A DNA stretch of 64,000 nucleotides from Njordibacter sp028825405 (lineage in GTDB: Bacteria; Pseudomonadota; Gammaproteobacteria; Pseudomonadales; Balneatricaceae): the NCBI RefSeq assembly GCF_047730065.1, contig NZ_CP159829.1, positions 806,001 through 870,000 on the forward strand, written 5' to 3'. The translations under genes were made by a program, and so were the position numbers. Shown here piece by piece: positions 44,196 to 53,481 of the stretch (within the stretch, counting starts at the first letter, position 1; every line of letters begins with the position of its first letter). Below the pieces are notes generated by a model, which saw only the letters and a list, made by a program, of their open reading frames with translations, ran no database searches and was not told the origin of the DNA.

Positions 44196-45008
44196 CTAAC
44201 GTATATCACGACGATGGAGGGCATACTGAGCTGCCATCAGTATAATCAATGAAGTAATTAAAACCATAGTGCCAATTGCGTTCACTTCCGGTGTAATACC
44301 CCTCCGAATTGACGAAAAGATATAAATAGGAAGTGTAGTGTTTGGCCCAGCGACAAAAAACGAAATAATAAAGTCATCGAAGCTAAAGGTAAAACTAAGC
44401 AAGAACCCAGCCAAAATGGCAGGAAAAATTTGTGGTAACGTCACTTGATAAAAAGTGCGCCACGGGGTTGCATATAAATCCAGTGAGGCTTCTATTAGGG
44501 TTCTATCCATCCCTGAAATGCGAGCTCTAACAAGGATAATTACCATAGACATAGTGAAAAGCGTATGAGCAGCAATAACTGATGCATAGCCCATATGTAG
44601 CTTAGGGGGCTTCATTCCTTCGGGCCATAGGGAGGCGAGTAAAGGATTTAAAAAGTCGAATACTGTGACTAGTGCTACTAGTGTTGCAATACCGATAACG
44701 ATGCCAGGCACCATAACTGATACGTATATCATGCCGTCAAAAAAGGTTCGTAATGGGCCTTTTAAACGCTGTAAAGCTAACGCAGCAGTGGTTCCCAGTA
44801 AAGTCGATAGTACAGCGACAGAAAGTGCAATAATCAGGCTGGTAACAAAGGCATCACTGACAAACGGATTTGACAATGCTTTACTATACCATTGAACTGA
44901 TAGGCCGCGTAGTTCGCTTGCGTGTCTCCCAGCATTGAAGCTAAAGAGAACGATAATTCCGATCGGAATGTATAAAAACAAAAAGACTGCAATAGCGTAG
45001 ATTCGCAT
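44196..45008 (-). CDS. Polyamine-type ABC transporter permease, PotC-like
   Basis: Inner-membrane permease of 270 residues with about six hydrophobic helices. The EAA motif that docks to the ATPase is near residue 165 (EASLDLYATPWRTFYQVTLP). FSFNAGRHASELRGLSVQWY and SFDDFIISFFVAGPNTTLP are typical PotC/PotI segments. Last gene of a potA-potD-potB-potC-like operon on the minus strand; 14 bp after the PotB-like gene. Substrate probably a di- or polyamine or another cationic compound. Confidence 0.9.
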   Translation of the reverse strand: MRIYAIAVFLFLYIPIGIIVLFSFNAGRHASELRGLSVQWYSKALSNPFVSDAFVTSLIIALSVAVLSTLLGTTAALALQRLKGPLRTFFDGMIYVSVMVPGIVIGIATLVALVTVFDFLNPLLASLWPEGMKPPKLHMGYASVIAAHTLFTMSMVIILVRARISGMDRTLIEASLDLYATPWRTFYQVTLPQIFPAILAGFLLSFTFSFDDFIISFFVAGPNTTLPIYIFSSIRRGITPEVNAIGTMVLITSLIILMAAQYALHRRDIR

Positions 45009-45022
45009 AGTAATTCAATCCC

Positions 45023-45892
45023 CTACATCAGGGATTCATCTCTCCCTGTTTTGCTATTGAGCATACGCATATAAAAAGTAACAGTAATCAACATGATGGC
45101 AACCAGTGTGACTGAAATAGCCGCGCCAAAAGGCCAGTTTCTAGACTGCAAAAATAAGTCGACCAATGCATTACCAATAAAGTACACTTTTCCTCCACCT
45201 AAAAAGGCAGGGATTAAAAACTCACCCATGAGCAGGATAAAGACGAGCATGCAACCAGTAGCGATGCCTGGCATGGATAAGGGAAGCGTGACCTGCCAAA
45301 AAGTTTTTAAAGGTGAGGCGCCTAAGTCGTTGGATGCTTCTAGCAATCTTCTGTCGAGTTTTTCTAGTGAAACAAAAATCGGGAAAACCATTAAAGGCAA
45401 GTAGCCATAGACAATGCCAATTAAAACTGCCCCTTGGGTATTAATGAGGCTCACATCTTCGAAACCAATAAATTCTAATAGTGTAGGTATGCCCCGGCCA
45501 CCCAATATAAAAATCCAGGCATATGTTCGCACCAGTAAGCTCGTCCAAAATGGTACAATTACCAACACTAGCAATATCATCTTAAATTTTTTGCTAACAC
45601 TTAACGCAAGATAATAAGCCAAGGGATAGGCCACTAATAAGCATAAAAGAGTGCCCAATGGCGCAATAGTCATTGTGTTTTGAAAGGCTTTCAATCGCGA
45701 TGATAAATTTGCGTAGTGCTCAAAAGTAAAACCTCCAGCGTAGCCACCTACAGCTGCTCGTTCTCCGAAGCTAAAAACTAGGATAACCACAAGAGGCAAA
45801 ATTAACATGAACAAAAACCACAGAAATGTTGGTGCCAACATTACTGCGGTGAACCAGTTTTCAGATTTTCTTTTTCTCTTATGATTATCCAT
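45023..45892 (-). CDS. Polyamine-type ABC transporter permease, PotB-like
   Basis: 289-residue inner-membrane permease pairing with the PotC-like protein. N-terminal helix TAVMLAPTFLWFLFMLILPLV, mid segment VIVPFWTSLLVRTYAWIFILG, EAA motif EASNDLGASPLKTFWQVTLP, and GEFLIPAFLGGGKVYFIGN, all typical of PotB/PotH. Starts 20 bp after the binding-protein gene. Confidence 0.9.
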   Translation of the reverse strand: MDNHKRKRKSENWFTAVMLAPTFLWFLFMLILPLVVILVFSFGERAAVGGYAGGFTFEHYANLSSRLKAFQNTMTIAPLGTLLCLLVAYPLAYYLALSVSKKFKMILLVLVIVPFWTSLLVRTYAWIFILGGRGIPTLLEFIGFEDVSLINTQGAVLIGIVYGYLPLMVFPIFVSLEKLDRRLLEASNDLGASPLKTFWQVTLPLSMPGIATGCMLVFILLMGEFLIPAFLGGGKVYFIGNALVDLFLQSRNWPFGAAISVTLVAIMLITVTFYMRMLNSKTGRDESLM

Positions 45893-45912
45893 TGTTAATT
45901 AACACTTCCATT

Positions 45913-47076
45913 TTAGGCTGACTTGAAACGTGCCATAACTTCTGCCCGAATAGGATCGGTCATAGTTTGAGCTGCACCAAATTCCAAACCATTCATCAAC
46001 TCGAGTGCTGGATGCAAAATTGGATCGTTTGCCAGAGAATCTGGCTGTAGAGCAATAGCGCGCGCATCAGTTGGTGCATAGCCATGAACAGCTGCGTCAC
46101 GAGCCTGAACATAAGGGTCTTGCATGAAATTTATGAAGGCATAAGCAGCATCTAGATGTGGTGCATCTGTTGGGATGGCATAGAAGTCAGACCAAATCTC
46201 ACCCCCATCGCTGGCGATCACGTATTGCATTTCAGGCATGTCGTTTTTAAGCTGTGTTCCATCACCGTTCCAACATATCGACAACCATGCATCTTCGCTG
46301 CGCATCCCTGGTTGGTAGTCGGAAGTGATTGCAAATAGGTGTGGCTTGGACTTGATTAACAATGCTTCAGCTTCGCCTAGTTCTTTCGCGTCGATAGAGT
46401 TAAACGAGTAGCCCAGAGCACACAAGGCCGCACCGATGGTAGTCAATTGGTAGTCATGCAAGATAGTATGACCTGACGCTTTACCCATAGTAGCATCAAA
46501 AAAATCTTTCCAAGATTTAGGCTGACTTGTAACCTTATTAGAATTAACAATAAAGCCGGTGGTTCCCCAGTTCTTGGGTACGCAGTATACTTTTCCGTCT
46601 ACGGTCGCGGGGTCAGAAAATTTAGGGTTGTTAGCAGATGCGTCGTAATTGGGTATTCGTGATAGATCTAGTTCCTGAATCAAACCGAGTTCTACGTAGT
46701 TGGAAATGGTGTAGTTAGTCGGTACAAAAACATCCCAACCCGTTCCGCCTGCTTGCAACTTAGCTAGCATCTCTTCGTTTGACCCGAAAGCATTAACTTG
46801 GATATGTGCGCCAGTTAATTCGGTATATTCGTCAAGATTTACCTGGTTCTGGTAATTAGGCCAAGTTGCAAAAATTAGTCGATCACCAACATCACCGAAC
46901 GCGTTGGCTTGGTTGGAATATAAAGACGGCATCGCTGTGCCCATCACCGCCATCGCCGTGCCAAGCCCAGTTACGCCGAGAAAATGCCTACGGGAAACTG
47001 AGCCTTTTCTGTAGCGGTGGAGTTCTTTCATGAACTTTGTTGCTGTTATGGGCTTATCGTTATTGTTTTTATTCAT
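45913..47076 (-). CDS. Polyamine-type periplasmic binding protein with Tat signal
   Basis: Spermidine/putrescine-binding-protein family (PotD/PotF fold), 387 residues. The N-terminus carries a twin-arginine motif SRRHFLGVTG followed by a hydrophobic stretch and a cleavage region near QANAFG (residues ~55-60), so export is by Tat rather than Sec. Body: LIFATWPNYQNQVNLDEY, LQAGGTGWDVFVPTNYTI and AYAFINFMQDPY. The paralogue at 57 kb has a Sec signal instead. Second gene of the importer operon. Confidence 0.88.
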   Translation of the reverse strand: MNKNNNDKPITATKFMKELHRYRKGSVSRRHFLGVTGLGTAMAVMGTAMPSLYSNQANAFGDVGDRLIFATWPNYQNQVNLDEYTELTGAHIQVNAFGSNEEMLAKLQAGGTGWDVFVPTNYTISNYVELGLIQELDLSRIPNYDASANNPKFSDPATVDGKVYCVPKNWGTTGFIVNSNKVTSQPKSWKDFFDATMGKASGHTILHDYQLTTIGAALCALGYSFNSIDAKELGEAEALLIKSKPHLFAITSDYQPGMRSEDAWLSICWNGDGTQLKNDMPEMQYVIASDGGEIWSDFYAIPTDAPHLDAAYAFINFMQDPYVQARDAAVHGYAPTDARAIALQPDSLANDPILHPALELMNGLEFGAAQTMTDPIRAEVMARFKSA

Positions 47077-47149
47077 TACTATTCACCTCATTTAAGTTCG
47101 ATCCGCAATTTACATGATAACTGTTACTGTCGGATCCCCAGTACAGTTT

Positions 47150-48283
47150 TTAAACATCTCCCAACACAAGGGCGGCTTCTGGACTCCAGCTTAAGGAGAC
47201 CATATCTCCCGGCACAAAACTTTCATTGTCACTTTCGAGTGATTTGGGGGATAACACCATTACCTCACCATATCCTTTGGTATTAATAAGATATTCAGAG
47301 TTTTCACCAAGAAATATCCGGTTCATAATCTGTCCATGTATGGAAATGCGATCACTTTTTTTGGTTTCACCTAAGGCTGAAAGAGATATCATTCCAGGAC
47401 GAACCGCTACTGACGCCTTACTGCCACAAACCAGTGGGATGGCCCCTTTAGCTTGAGTTCCGACTAATATTTCATTTGAACCCGTCTCAATGATAACTTT
47501 AGAACCTTTGATTTCAGTTATTGTGCCGGAGAAAAAGTTTGTTTTACCAACAAAATCCGCAACATATCTGCTCTGTGGCTGATCGTAAAGCTCTTGAGGA
47601 CTGCCTGACTGAATTATTTGCCCTTCGCGCATGATGCAGATTTCATCACTCATCGAAAGCGCTTCCTCTTGATCGTGCGTTACCAATATGAAAGTAATGC
47701 CAACGTCGCGCTGCAGGGTTTGAAGCTCAATTTGCATTTCTCGACGTAGCTTGCGATCGAGAGCTGCTAACGGTTCGTCCAGTAATAAACAAGTTGGACG
47801 ATTAATTAGTGCGCGGGCAAGGGCTACACGTTGCTGTTGGCCACCAGACAACTCCCAAATTCTGCGTTCTCCGTAACCGCTAAGCCGAACCTTTTCTAGG
47901 GCCTCATCAACTCTTTTACGAACCTCCAACTTATCTATTTTTGGGCTGATCTGACGTAATCCATAGCCAATATTATCAGAGACGGTCATATGTGGAAATA
48001 GGGCATATTGCTGAAAAACCATATTCACTGGGCGTTTATATGAGGGAATTCCAACCACGGAGGCACCGCCAATAAAGAGTTCACCTTGAGTCGGTTGTTC
48101 AAACCCCGCTATGAGTCGGAGTGACGTTGTTTTTCCACATCCAGATGGACCCAGAAAGCTATAAAACGAACCGCGTTTAACACTCAAACAGAGGTTGTCG
48201 ACAGCCACAACACCTTCAAAATGCTTGGTAACATTTCTAAACTCAATGTCCATATTATTTGAGTAACTGGGCCTAGTCGACAA
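47150..48283 (-). CDS. Polyamine-type ABC transporter ATPase, PotA-like
   Basis: 377 residues. Walker A GPSGCGKTTSLR (residues ~45-56), Q-loop, signature LSGGQQQRVALARAL, Walker B LLLDEPLAALD, and H-loop VTHDQEEALSMSD. C-terminal TOBE-like regulatory domain (VRPGMISL, NRIFLGENSEYL). TTG start at 48283 has AGGAG 9 nt upstream; an in-frame ATG at 48253 has no RBS. First gene of the potADBC-like operon. Confidence 0.92.
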   Translation of the reverse strand: MSTRPSYSNNMDIEFRNVTKHFEGVVAVDNLCLSVKRGSFYSFLGPSGCGKTTSLRLIAGFEQPTQGELFIGGASVVGIPSYKRPVNMVFQQYALFPHMTVSDNIGYGLRQISPKIDKLEVRKRVDEALEKVRLSGYGERRIWELSGGQQQRVALARALINRPTCLLLDEPLAALDRKLRREMQIELQTLQRDVGITFILVTHDQEEALSMSDEICIMREGQIIQSGSPQELYDQPQSRYVADFVGKTNFFSGTITEIKGSKVIIETGSNEILVGTQAKGAIPLVCGSKASVAVRPGMISLSALGETKKSDRISIHGQIMNRIFLGENSEYLINTKGYGEVMVLSPKSLESDNESFVPGDMVSLSWSPEAALVLGDV

Positions 48284-48375
48284 TTTTGTATGCTCCTAAA
48301 ACACTTACCTTAACTTCAATATAGTTAACATACTACCACGTAGATTAAATAAATATACAATATTTTACTCAATTA

Positions 48376-48389
48376 TGGTATATATACCA
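48376..48389. promoter_or_regulatory. Palindrome in the potA-luxR divergent promoter region
   Basis: TGGTATATATACCA is a perfect 14-bp palindrome in the 163-bp AT-rich region between the divergent PotA-like and LuxR-type genes. It is a reasonable candidate operator for the LuxR-type protein, placed to control both directions. Confidence 0.45.
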
Positions 48390-48446
48390 AATAGCGAAAA
48401 TAATAGAATAAGTAAGGGTTGAGTTTGATAAACGCAAGTTTTAACG

Positions 48447-49274
48447 ATGAATAGCATTAATCGGTCTAAAAAAAATCAGTTTGGACAAAGTTCCTGGGTT
48501 TTGTCAATTGCTGAATGTATTGACTCCCTAGGCAGCCAAACCTTTTCTCTTAATCTGGATAAGGCATTGAGAACAATTACTGATTACGATTATTCAGTTT
48601 CATTTGCTTATCATCTGGATGAAAGGCCACTATGTCTTTACCATAGTTTCTCGACGGCTAATCGTGCTGTGTATGTTGATGACTATCTGAAGGGACCCTA
48701 TCTATTAGATCCATTTTTTAAGGCATCTAGTCGTAAGGTAGATTCTGGTTTATACAGATTGCGGGATATTGCGCCAGATCGTTTTTACCAAAGTCAATAT
48801 TATCGTTCTTATTACATCCAGACAGGATTAGCTGAAGAAATTTCCTACACTCTTTACCCAGTAGATGATGTTGCCGTTGTAATATCGTTAATGCGTTCGG
48901 CTGAGAGTTCTAAATTCTCCGCACGTGAATTTAAATTACTGGAGAGTGTATTTCCTATTGTTGATAGCCTTTCAAGACATCACTGGCAAGGATTATCTCA
49001 GCGCTTTGAGGGTGATTTTCAAAGAACTGAAGCATGTCCGAGCCAAACAATTATTGAGAGTAGAGTGAGCGAACTGTTTACTGTCAGAATTACACCGAGA
49101 GAAACCCAAGTGGTATCGCGAATTTTAGAGGGCCACTCCTCAGAAGCCATTGCTCAAGCCCTTGGTATTTCTGTAGGCACTGTGCGCATTCACCGTCGGA
49201 ATATATATGGGAAGTTGCAAATATCGTCCCAGCAAGAGTTGTTCGATATTTTCTTTGACCAAATTAAACACTAA
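48447..49274 (+). CDS. LuxR-family transcriptional regulator
   Basis: 275 residues: an N-terminal ligand-binding-like domain (~20-180, with VSFAYHLDERPLCLYHSF and YYRSYYIQTGLAEEIS) and a C-terminal LuxR HTH (ITPRETQVVSRILEGHSSEAIAQALGISVGTV...). The input domain does not look like a receiver, and I could not confirm autoinducer-binding residues, so the ligand is unknown. Divergent from the first polyamine-type importer and 28 bp ahead of the SDR gene, so probably local regulator of both. Confidence 0.85.
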   Translation: MNSINRSKKNQFGQSSWVLSIAECIDSLGSQTFSLNLDKALRTITDYDYSVSFAYHLDERPLCLYHSFSTANRAVYVDDYLKGPYLLDPFFKASSRKVDSGLYRLRDIAPDRFYQSQYYRSYYIQTGLAEEISYTLYPVDDVAVVISLMRSAESSKFSAREFKLLESVFPIVDSLSRHHWQGLSQRFEGDFQRTEACPSQTIIESRVSELFTVRITPRETQVVSRILEGHSSEAIAQALGISVGTVRIHRRNIYGKLQISSQQELFDIFFDQIKH

Positions 49275-49302
49275 GAAAGCGATAAATATTGGAGATCAAT
49301 GT

Positions 49303-50115
49303 ATGCCAAACGACATTATGAATGGTCAGCCTAGCAATAGGCAACCTGCTGGTCGATTAGTGGGAAAAACTGCGGTTATTACAGGTGGTGCTGCCGGAAT
49401 GGGTGGTGCGACATCTTTAGCCTTCGCTCGAGAAGGGGCAAGAGTAGCAATACTCGATATTCAAAAAGAGGCAGGAAAATCGATCGTAAAGCGTATTCGT
49501 GAAATTGGAGGTATCGCTGAATTTATAGAAACTGATGTTTCAGACTCAGTTCAAGTCGATAAAGCTTTTGACCGTGTCAATGAAGTTTTTGGTGGCTACA
49601 ATGTATTGTTTAACCACGCTGGTACAATTACGGTAAAGCCGTTACATGAGACGAGTGAAGCGGATTATGAACGCTTAATGAATATCAATGTGCGTTCGGC
49701 ATTTTTGGTCTGTCGCCGCGCTGTAAAGGAAATGAGTGAGAATGGTGGTGGCTCAATTGTGATAACTGGGTCCATTGCTTCCGAACTTGGTTATGCTTTG
49801 GAAGCACTTTACTGCATGACTAAAGGGGCGGTATTGCAGCTTGCGCGGAGCATTTCAACTGAATACCGGGATAGGGGCATTCGATGTAATGCAGTCTGCC
49901 CTGGATTTGTTAAAACTGCGCATGGTTTGCGTGAAATTGATGAGCTGGATGCAGCAGGTCAAGCCTGGGAAGGGGGTGCCTTGGCGGAGGCTCAGGGTCG
50001 AATCTGTGAGCCAGAGGAAGTGGCAGCGGCAGTGGTATTTTTAGCTTCCGATGAAGCTAGCTTTATTACGGGCAATGCACTTTATGTTGATAATGGTTGG
50101 TATTCTAAAGGATAG
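49303..50115 (+). CDS. Short-chain dehydrogenase/reductase
   Basis: NAD(P)-dependent oxidoreductase of 270 residues. Cofactor motif TGGAAGMGGA (TGxxxGxG type), acidic residue in VAILDIQKEA suggesting NAD preference, NHAG segment in LFNHAGTITV (NNAG in most SDRs). Catalytic S-Y-K: S in VITGSIASE, YCMTKGAV with Y and K four apart. C-terminal FITGNALYVDNGWYSKG. ATG 49303 has GGAG 9 nt upstream; longer in-frame starts lie inside luxR. Substrate unknown; the context suggests an alcohol or aldehyde intermediate of amine breakdown. Confidence 0.88.
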   Translation: MPNDIMNGQPSNRQPAGRLVGKTAVITGGAAGMGGATSLAFAREGARVAILDIQKEAGKSIVKRIREIGGIAEFIETDVSDSVQVDKAFDRVNEVFGGYNVLFNHAGTITVKPLHETSEADYERLMNINVRSAFLVCRRAVKEMSENGGGSIVITGSIASELGYALEALYCMTKGAVLQLARSISTEYRDRGIRCNAVCPGFVKTAHGLREIDELDAAGQAWEGGALAEAQGRICEPEEVAAAVVFLASDEASFITGNALYVDNGWYSKG

Positions 50116-50347
50116 ACTGATTTAGTTGTAGTGAACTGCCTTGAGGAGACGAATTGCTGCATTAAAAGGGCCAGATTTTTTGGTAGAAAATGTCAGCACT
50201 TTATGCTGGAAATTACAAACTTAATAGTTTAAATTCCACAGCTGCTCATAAATTTTGATGAAATAGCCTGGCTAAAGCAGCAAGTACTGCATGCAAAACT
50301 AAAGAGCATCAAAATTGATGCCAAGCAATAGAACTGGAGCATAGACT

Positions 50348-50953
50348 ATGACCACTGTTAGTTTTACCCAAATGAAACATGGCACCCGAGAAGATTACGC
50401 CATCCTGCAAGAGTTCGAACACCAGTTCTATGCGCAAACGGCTAAAAGGTTATTGGAGGAGCTTGAGCGACAAGGTCACGAGAGCCTAGAAGGATACTCT
50501 ATAAGCCGTTTGGAGCATGGTCTCCAATCTGCCACGAGAGCTTGGCGTGATGGAGCTGATGATGATTGGATTGTGGCCACCTTATTACATGATATAGGCG
50601 ACGGCTTGGCACCACAGAATCACGACCGCATGGCAGCAGAAATCTTGCGTCCATTTGTGCGAGAAGAAGTGACTTGGGTCGTTGAACACCACGGCGCTTT
50701 TCAAATGATTTACTACGCCCACCATTTAGATGGTTGGAATCCCAATGAACGAGACCAATACCGTGATCATGCTTATTACCAAACCGCTGTTGATTTTTGC
50801 GAACGTTGGGACCAAAACTGCTTTGATCCACTTTATGATAGCCAGCCATTAGCCTTCTTTGAACCATTTCTCAAACGCGTATTCAGTCGCAAAGCCTATG
50901 CACCACAAATCATTAAAATGGACAATATGGCAGGATTGCCTACCATCATTTGA
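50348..50953 (+). CDS. PhnZ/TmpB-like HD-domain protein, candidate mixed-valence diiron oxygenase
   Basis: 201 residues. HD-domain metal ligands in order: H near residue 58 in SRLEHGLQSATRAW, H-D in ATLLHDIGDG, H in APQNHDRMAAEI, H in WVVEHHGAFQM, and a late D in FCERWDQNCFDP. The EHxLQxA segment followed by LLHDxG resembles PhnZ and TmpB, which cleave C-P bonds oxidatively with a mixed-valence diiron centre, rather than HD phosphohydrolases. GGAG precedes ATG 50348. No phosphonate gene is nearby; the neighbours act on amines, so the substrate could be new. Phosphohydrolase activity is the alternative. Confidence 0.7.
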   Translation: MTTVSFTQMKHGTREDYAILQEFEHQFYAQTAKRLLEELERQGHESLEGYSISRLEHGLQSATRAWRDGADDDWIVATLLHDIGDGLAPQNHDRMAAEILRPFVREEVTWVVEHHGAFQMIYYAHHLDGWNPNERDQYRDHAYYQTAVDFCERWDQNCFDPLYDSQPLAFFEPFLKRVFSRKAYAPQIIKMDNMAGLPTII

Positions 50954-51312
50954 GATAGACCCAACTTGAAAATTTTATACATAATCATAGAAACGCTAAG
51001 CGGCAAAGGCTGAAATATCAACACTAAGGGAGTTCCAAATTGATTGGTTCATGTTATCAATTGTCATATTCTCCTTCGGTTGTGGTCTAGCTGATAGCGT
51101 GATGAAGAAAAATTAATTCCCCAAGGCTTCACCTTTGGCTACCTATCAAGCCCTTAATTCTTAAACGTAAATGCAGCATAGTTGTGCCCATGCTGGCCCC
51201 AACCGAAACCAATACCCTCACCTTTTGTTAATAAATGCAATCAACAAGCGTGCTTTGTTGGGCAGGCGTTACTATTGCTTAATTCTGTAACCGCGGCACA
51301 TGGCAATGTTGC
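50954..51312. other. 359-bp spacer with possible coding remnant
   Basis: No intact gene. On the minus strand a short open stretch ends at a stop at 51154-51156 and reads as a plausible protein C-terminus (GFGWGQHGHNYAAFTFKN), but it meets a stop only 28 codons upstream. It may be the tail of a lost gene. It contains the ends of the HD-protein transcript (+) and TMADH-like transcript (-), which are convergent. Confidence 0.3.
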
Positions 51313-53367
51313 CTAAGGTGTCACGATCTTAAGCTCAGTCACCTTGCGCTCACGGCGGTTATCGTCGGGTTGGCTGGGTGCTGCTCCCAGCTCGCGTGCC
51401 GCTTGGTGGCCTGCGTAGACAGCATGAGCGATTAAACCAGGTGCTGCACAGTCACCAATGCGTTGTAAGGTTTTAAAGCGCTCGGCGAAGGGCTGTAACG
51501 CATGCCATAGTGAATCATTGGCAATGCGCGATGTTACAGGCACTAGATACTCGGCTTTAATAGTGCTCACCGAACCGGTGAAGACACATTCTAATTGAGC
51601 CGTAGAATCTTGCCAAGACAGTAAGCCACGGTTATAGATGATGTCGATACCCGCGTCGATGAGTTGCCGCATCACTGCGGCTTGGTCATCGGTGTAGGAA
51701 TGCCAGCCGCCCACTAAGGAGGCAGGTGTGATCAGCGTCACTGCAGTGCCACGTTGGCGTAATTTAAGTGCCAATAAGTTACCCATGGAGTAATGATCGT
51801 CATCATAGATGATGGCCCTTCCATCAGGTATTTCATCACCCATAATGTCTTCTACTGAAACCACTTGGTGGTCTTGAAAGCCGTCAAATGGGGACGCACT
51901 ATGACGGCCCACACCATCGGTGCGCCAATGTGCACCCGTGGCTACGAACACGTGCGTTGGGCTTAGTTCGAGTATGGCCTCTGCATCCAGCAGACTGCTG
52001 GGGTAGATAGCCACGTTATCCATCTTTGCCAACTGCCCAAGGCGCCAGTCTCGTACCCGTGCTACCTCAGACATGCCTGGCAAGCGCGATTCTTGGTTTA
52101 TCCTGCCACCTAGCTCGCGTTCGGCTTCAGCGATGGTGACGGCGTATCCGCGTTGGCCTAGAGCACAGGCGGCTTCTAGTCCTGCTGGGCCACTGCCGAT
52201 AACCAGAACTGATTCATCTGCGTGTTGCTTAGCAATGCGCTCAGGGTGCCATCCTCGACGCCATTCTTCGCCCATGGTTGGATTCTGTGTACAACGAATC
52301 GGTGCGTTAAGGGAATCGTGAGCGTAACAGACGTTGCAGCCAATACACTCTCTAATGTCGTCGGGACGCCCATGTTTGATCTTATTGGGTAGGAAAGGAT
52401 CGGCAATGGATGGGCGTGCAGCGCCAATGAAGTCTTGGGTGCCACTAGTGATCTGCTTAAGCATGGTATCTGGAGAAGTGAACCTGCCAACACTCACCAC
52501 AGGCTTACTGGTAAGGGACTTTATTTTTGCAACAGCTAACTGATTGGAGGCTTCTTCAACAAATCGAGCAGTACCCATTTCTAATGTGTAATCGGTGACG
52601 GTGATATCCCATAGGTCGGGTAATTCGGCTATTTGTGAGAACATACCTACCAAATCATCCGGGTCTTGATGGGGTACTGCTGGGATAGAGTAGCGCACTG
52701 CCACTGCACATCGGCCCTTCACTACCTCTAGGGTGTCTTCGATAATCTCTCTAATCAAGCGTACTCGATTCTCTGGGCTACCACCGTATTCGTCGTCGCG
52801 TCGATTCCATTCGGCCGACAAAAAATTATTCAGCAGATAACCGTGATTGGTGTACACATAAACAATATCAAAACCTGCTTCAATGGCTCGTTGGGCGGCG
52901 GCTTTATGCCATTTGCGTAGCTCGGTAATGTCGTCTTTGGTCATGGCTTGAGTTTGCAGAGGCATCCCTACGAGGGCGTCATTAGGGCGGCTTGATGCCG
53001 AAATAGCCTGCTGACGAGTGTACAGATTAGCGCTGCTTTGGCCACCGTGCCATAGTTCTATGCCCGCTAGGGAGCCATGGGCATGCACTGCGTCTGTCAT
53101 CAAGCGTAAATTCTTAATATCGCCTTTATCCCATATAGAGGCGTGGGGAAAGGGCATATCATCAGAACTAGGGTGGATAGAACAATACTCGGTACAAACC
53201 ACGCCCCAGCCACCTTCGGCTTTGATACCGCGCATCGCAGCCATCATCTGTGGGCGCATGTATCCCATGCCACAACAGTGGGGTACTTGGTAAAACCGGT
53301 TGGGCGCTGTTACTGGGCCAATTTTAAGTGGCTCGAACAGAATATCGTATTTGGGGTCGCGGCTCAT
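51313..53367 (-). CDS. Trimethylamine-dehydrogenase-family flavoprotein (paralogue 1)
   Basis: 684 residues. N-terminal old-yellow-enzyme-type barrel closely resembling TMADH (SRDPKYDILFEPLKIGPVT, RFYQVPHCCGMG). C31 corresponds to the cysteine that binds FMN covalently in TMADH. [4Fe-4S] cysteines near 341, 344, 347 and 360 (CIGCNVC...IRC), then FAD/ADP-binding domains (VLVIGSGPAGLEAACALG). From remembered TMADH numbering, Tyr60 and Tyr169/His172 are kept, but Trp264/Asp267 and Trp355 are not, so it is probably an N-demethylase for another methylated amine (dimethylglycine, N-methylproline type). AGGAAA precedes the ATG. Confidence 0.85.
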   Translation of the reverse strand: MSRDPKYDILFEPLKIGPVTAPNRFYQVPHCCGMGYMRPQMMAAMRGIKAEGGWGVVCTEYCSIHPSSDDMPFPHASIWDKGDIKNLRLMTDAVHAHGSLAGIELWHGGQSSANLYTRQQAISASSRPNDALVGMPLQTQAMTKDDITELRKWHKAAAQRAIEAGFDIVYVYTNHGYLLNNFLSAEWNRRDDEYGGSPENRVRLIREIIEDTLEVVKGRCAVAVRYSIPAVPHQDPDDLVGMFSQIAELPDLWDITVTDYTLEMGTARFVEEASNQLAVAKIKSLTSKPVVSVGRFTSPDTMLKQITSGTQDFIGAARPSIADPFLPNKIKHGRPDDIRECIGCNVCYAHDSLNAPIRCTQNPTMGEEWRRGWHPERIAKQHADESVLVIGSGPAGLEAACALGQRGYAVTIAEAERELGGRINQESRLPGMSEVARVRDWRLGQLAKMDNVAIYPSSLLDAEAILELSPTHVFVATGAHWRTDGVGRHSASPFDGFQDHQVVSVEDIMGDEIPDGRAIIYDDDHYSMGNLLALKLRQRGTAVTLITPASLVGGWHSYTDDQAAVMRQLIDAGIDIIYNRGLLSWQDSTAQLECVFTGSVSTIKAEYLVPVTSRIANDSLWHALQPFAERFKTLQRIGDCAAPGLIAHAVYAGHQAARELGAAPSQPDDNRRERKVTELKIVTP

Positions 53368-53441
53368 GGCAGTGTTTCCTATGCTATGCCTTTCTTAGGT
53401 GAACTCATGTTGCGTTACCACAACAGCGGGGCACTTAGTAA

Positions 53442-53463
53442 AGCCCCTTGAGTTTGAGGGGCT
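53442..53463 (-). terminator. Hairpin after the Rieske gene
   Basis: AGCCCCT (53442-53448) pairs with AGGGGCT (53457-53463) around an 8-nt loop. On the minus strand, just after the Rieske stop, it is followed by TTTAC, so a modest terminator separating the aminotransferase-Rieske unit from the TMADH-like gene. Confidence 0.5.
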
Positions 53464-53481
53464 AGACATTGAATGGTGAGA

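Noticed and set aside
50348..50953. Naming the HD-domain protein phnZ
   Set aside because: Motifs fit the family, but no phosphonate gene (phnY, tmpA) is adjacent and similarity was judged by eye.
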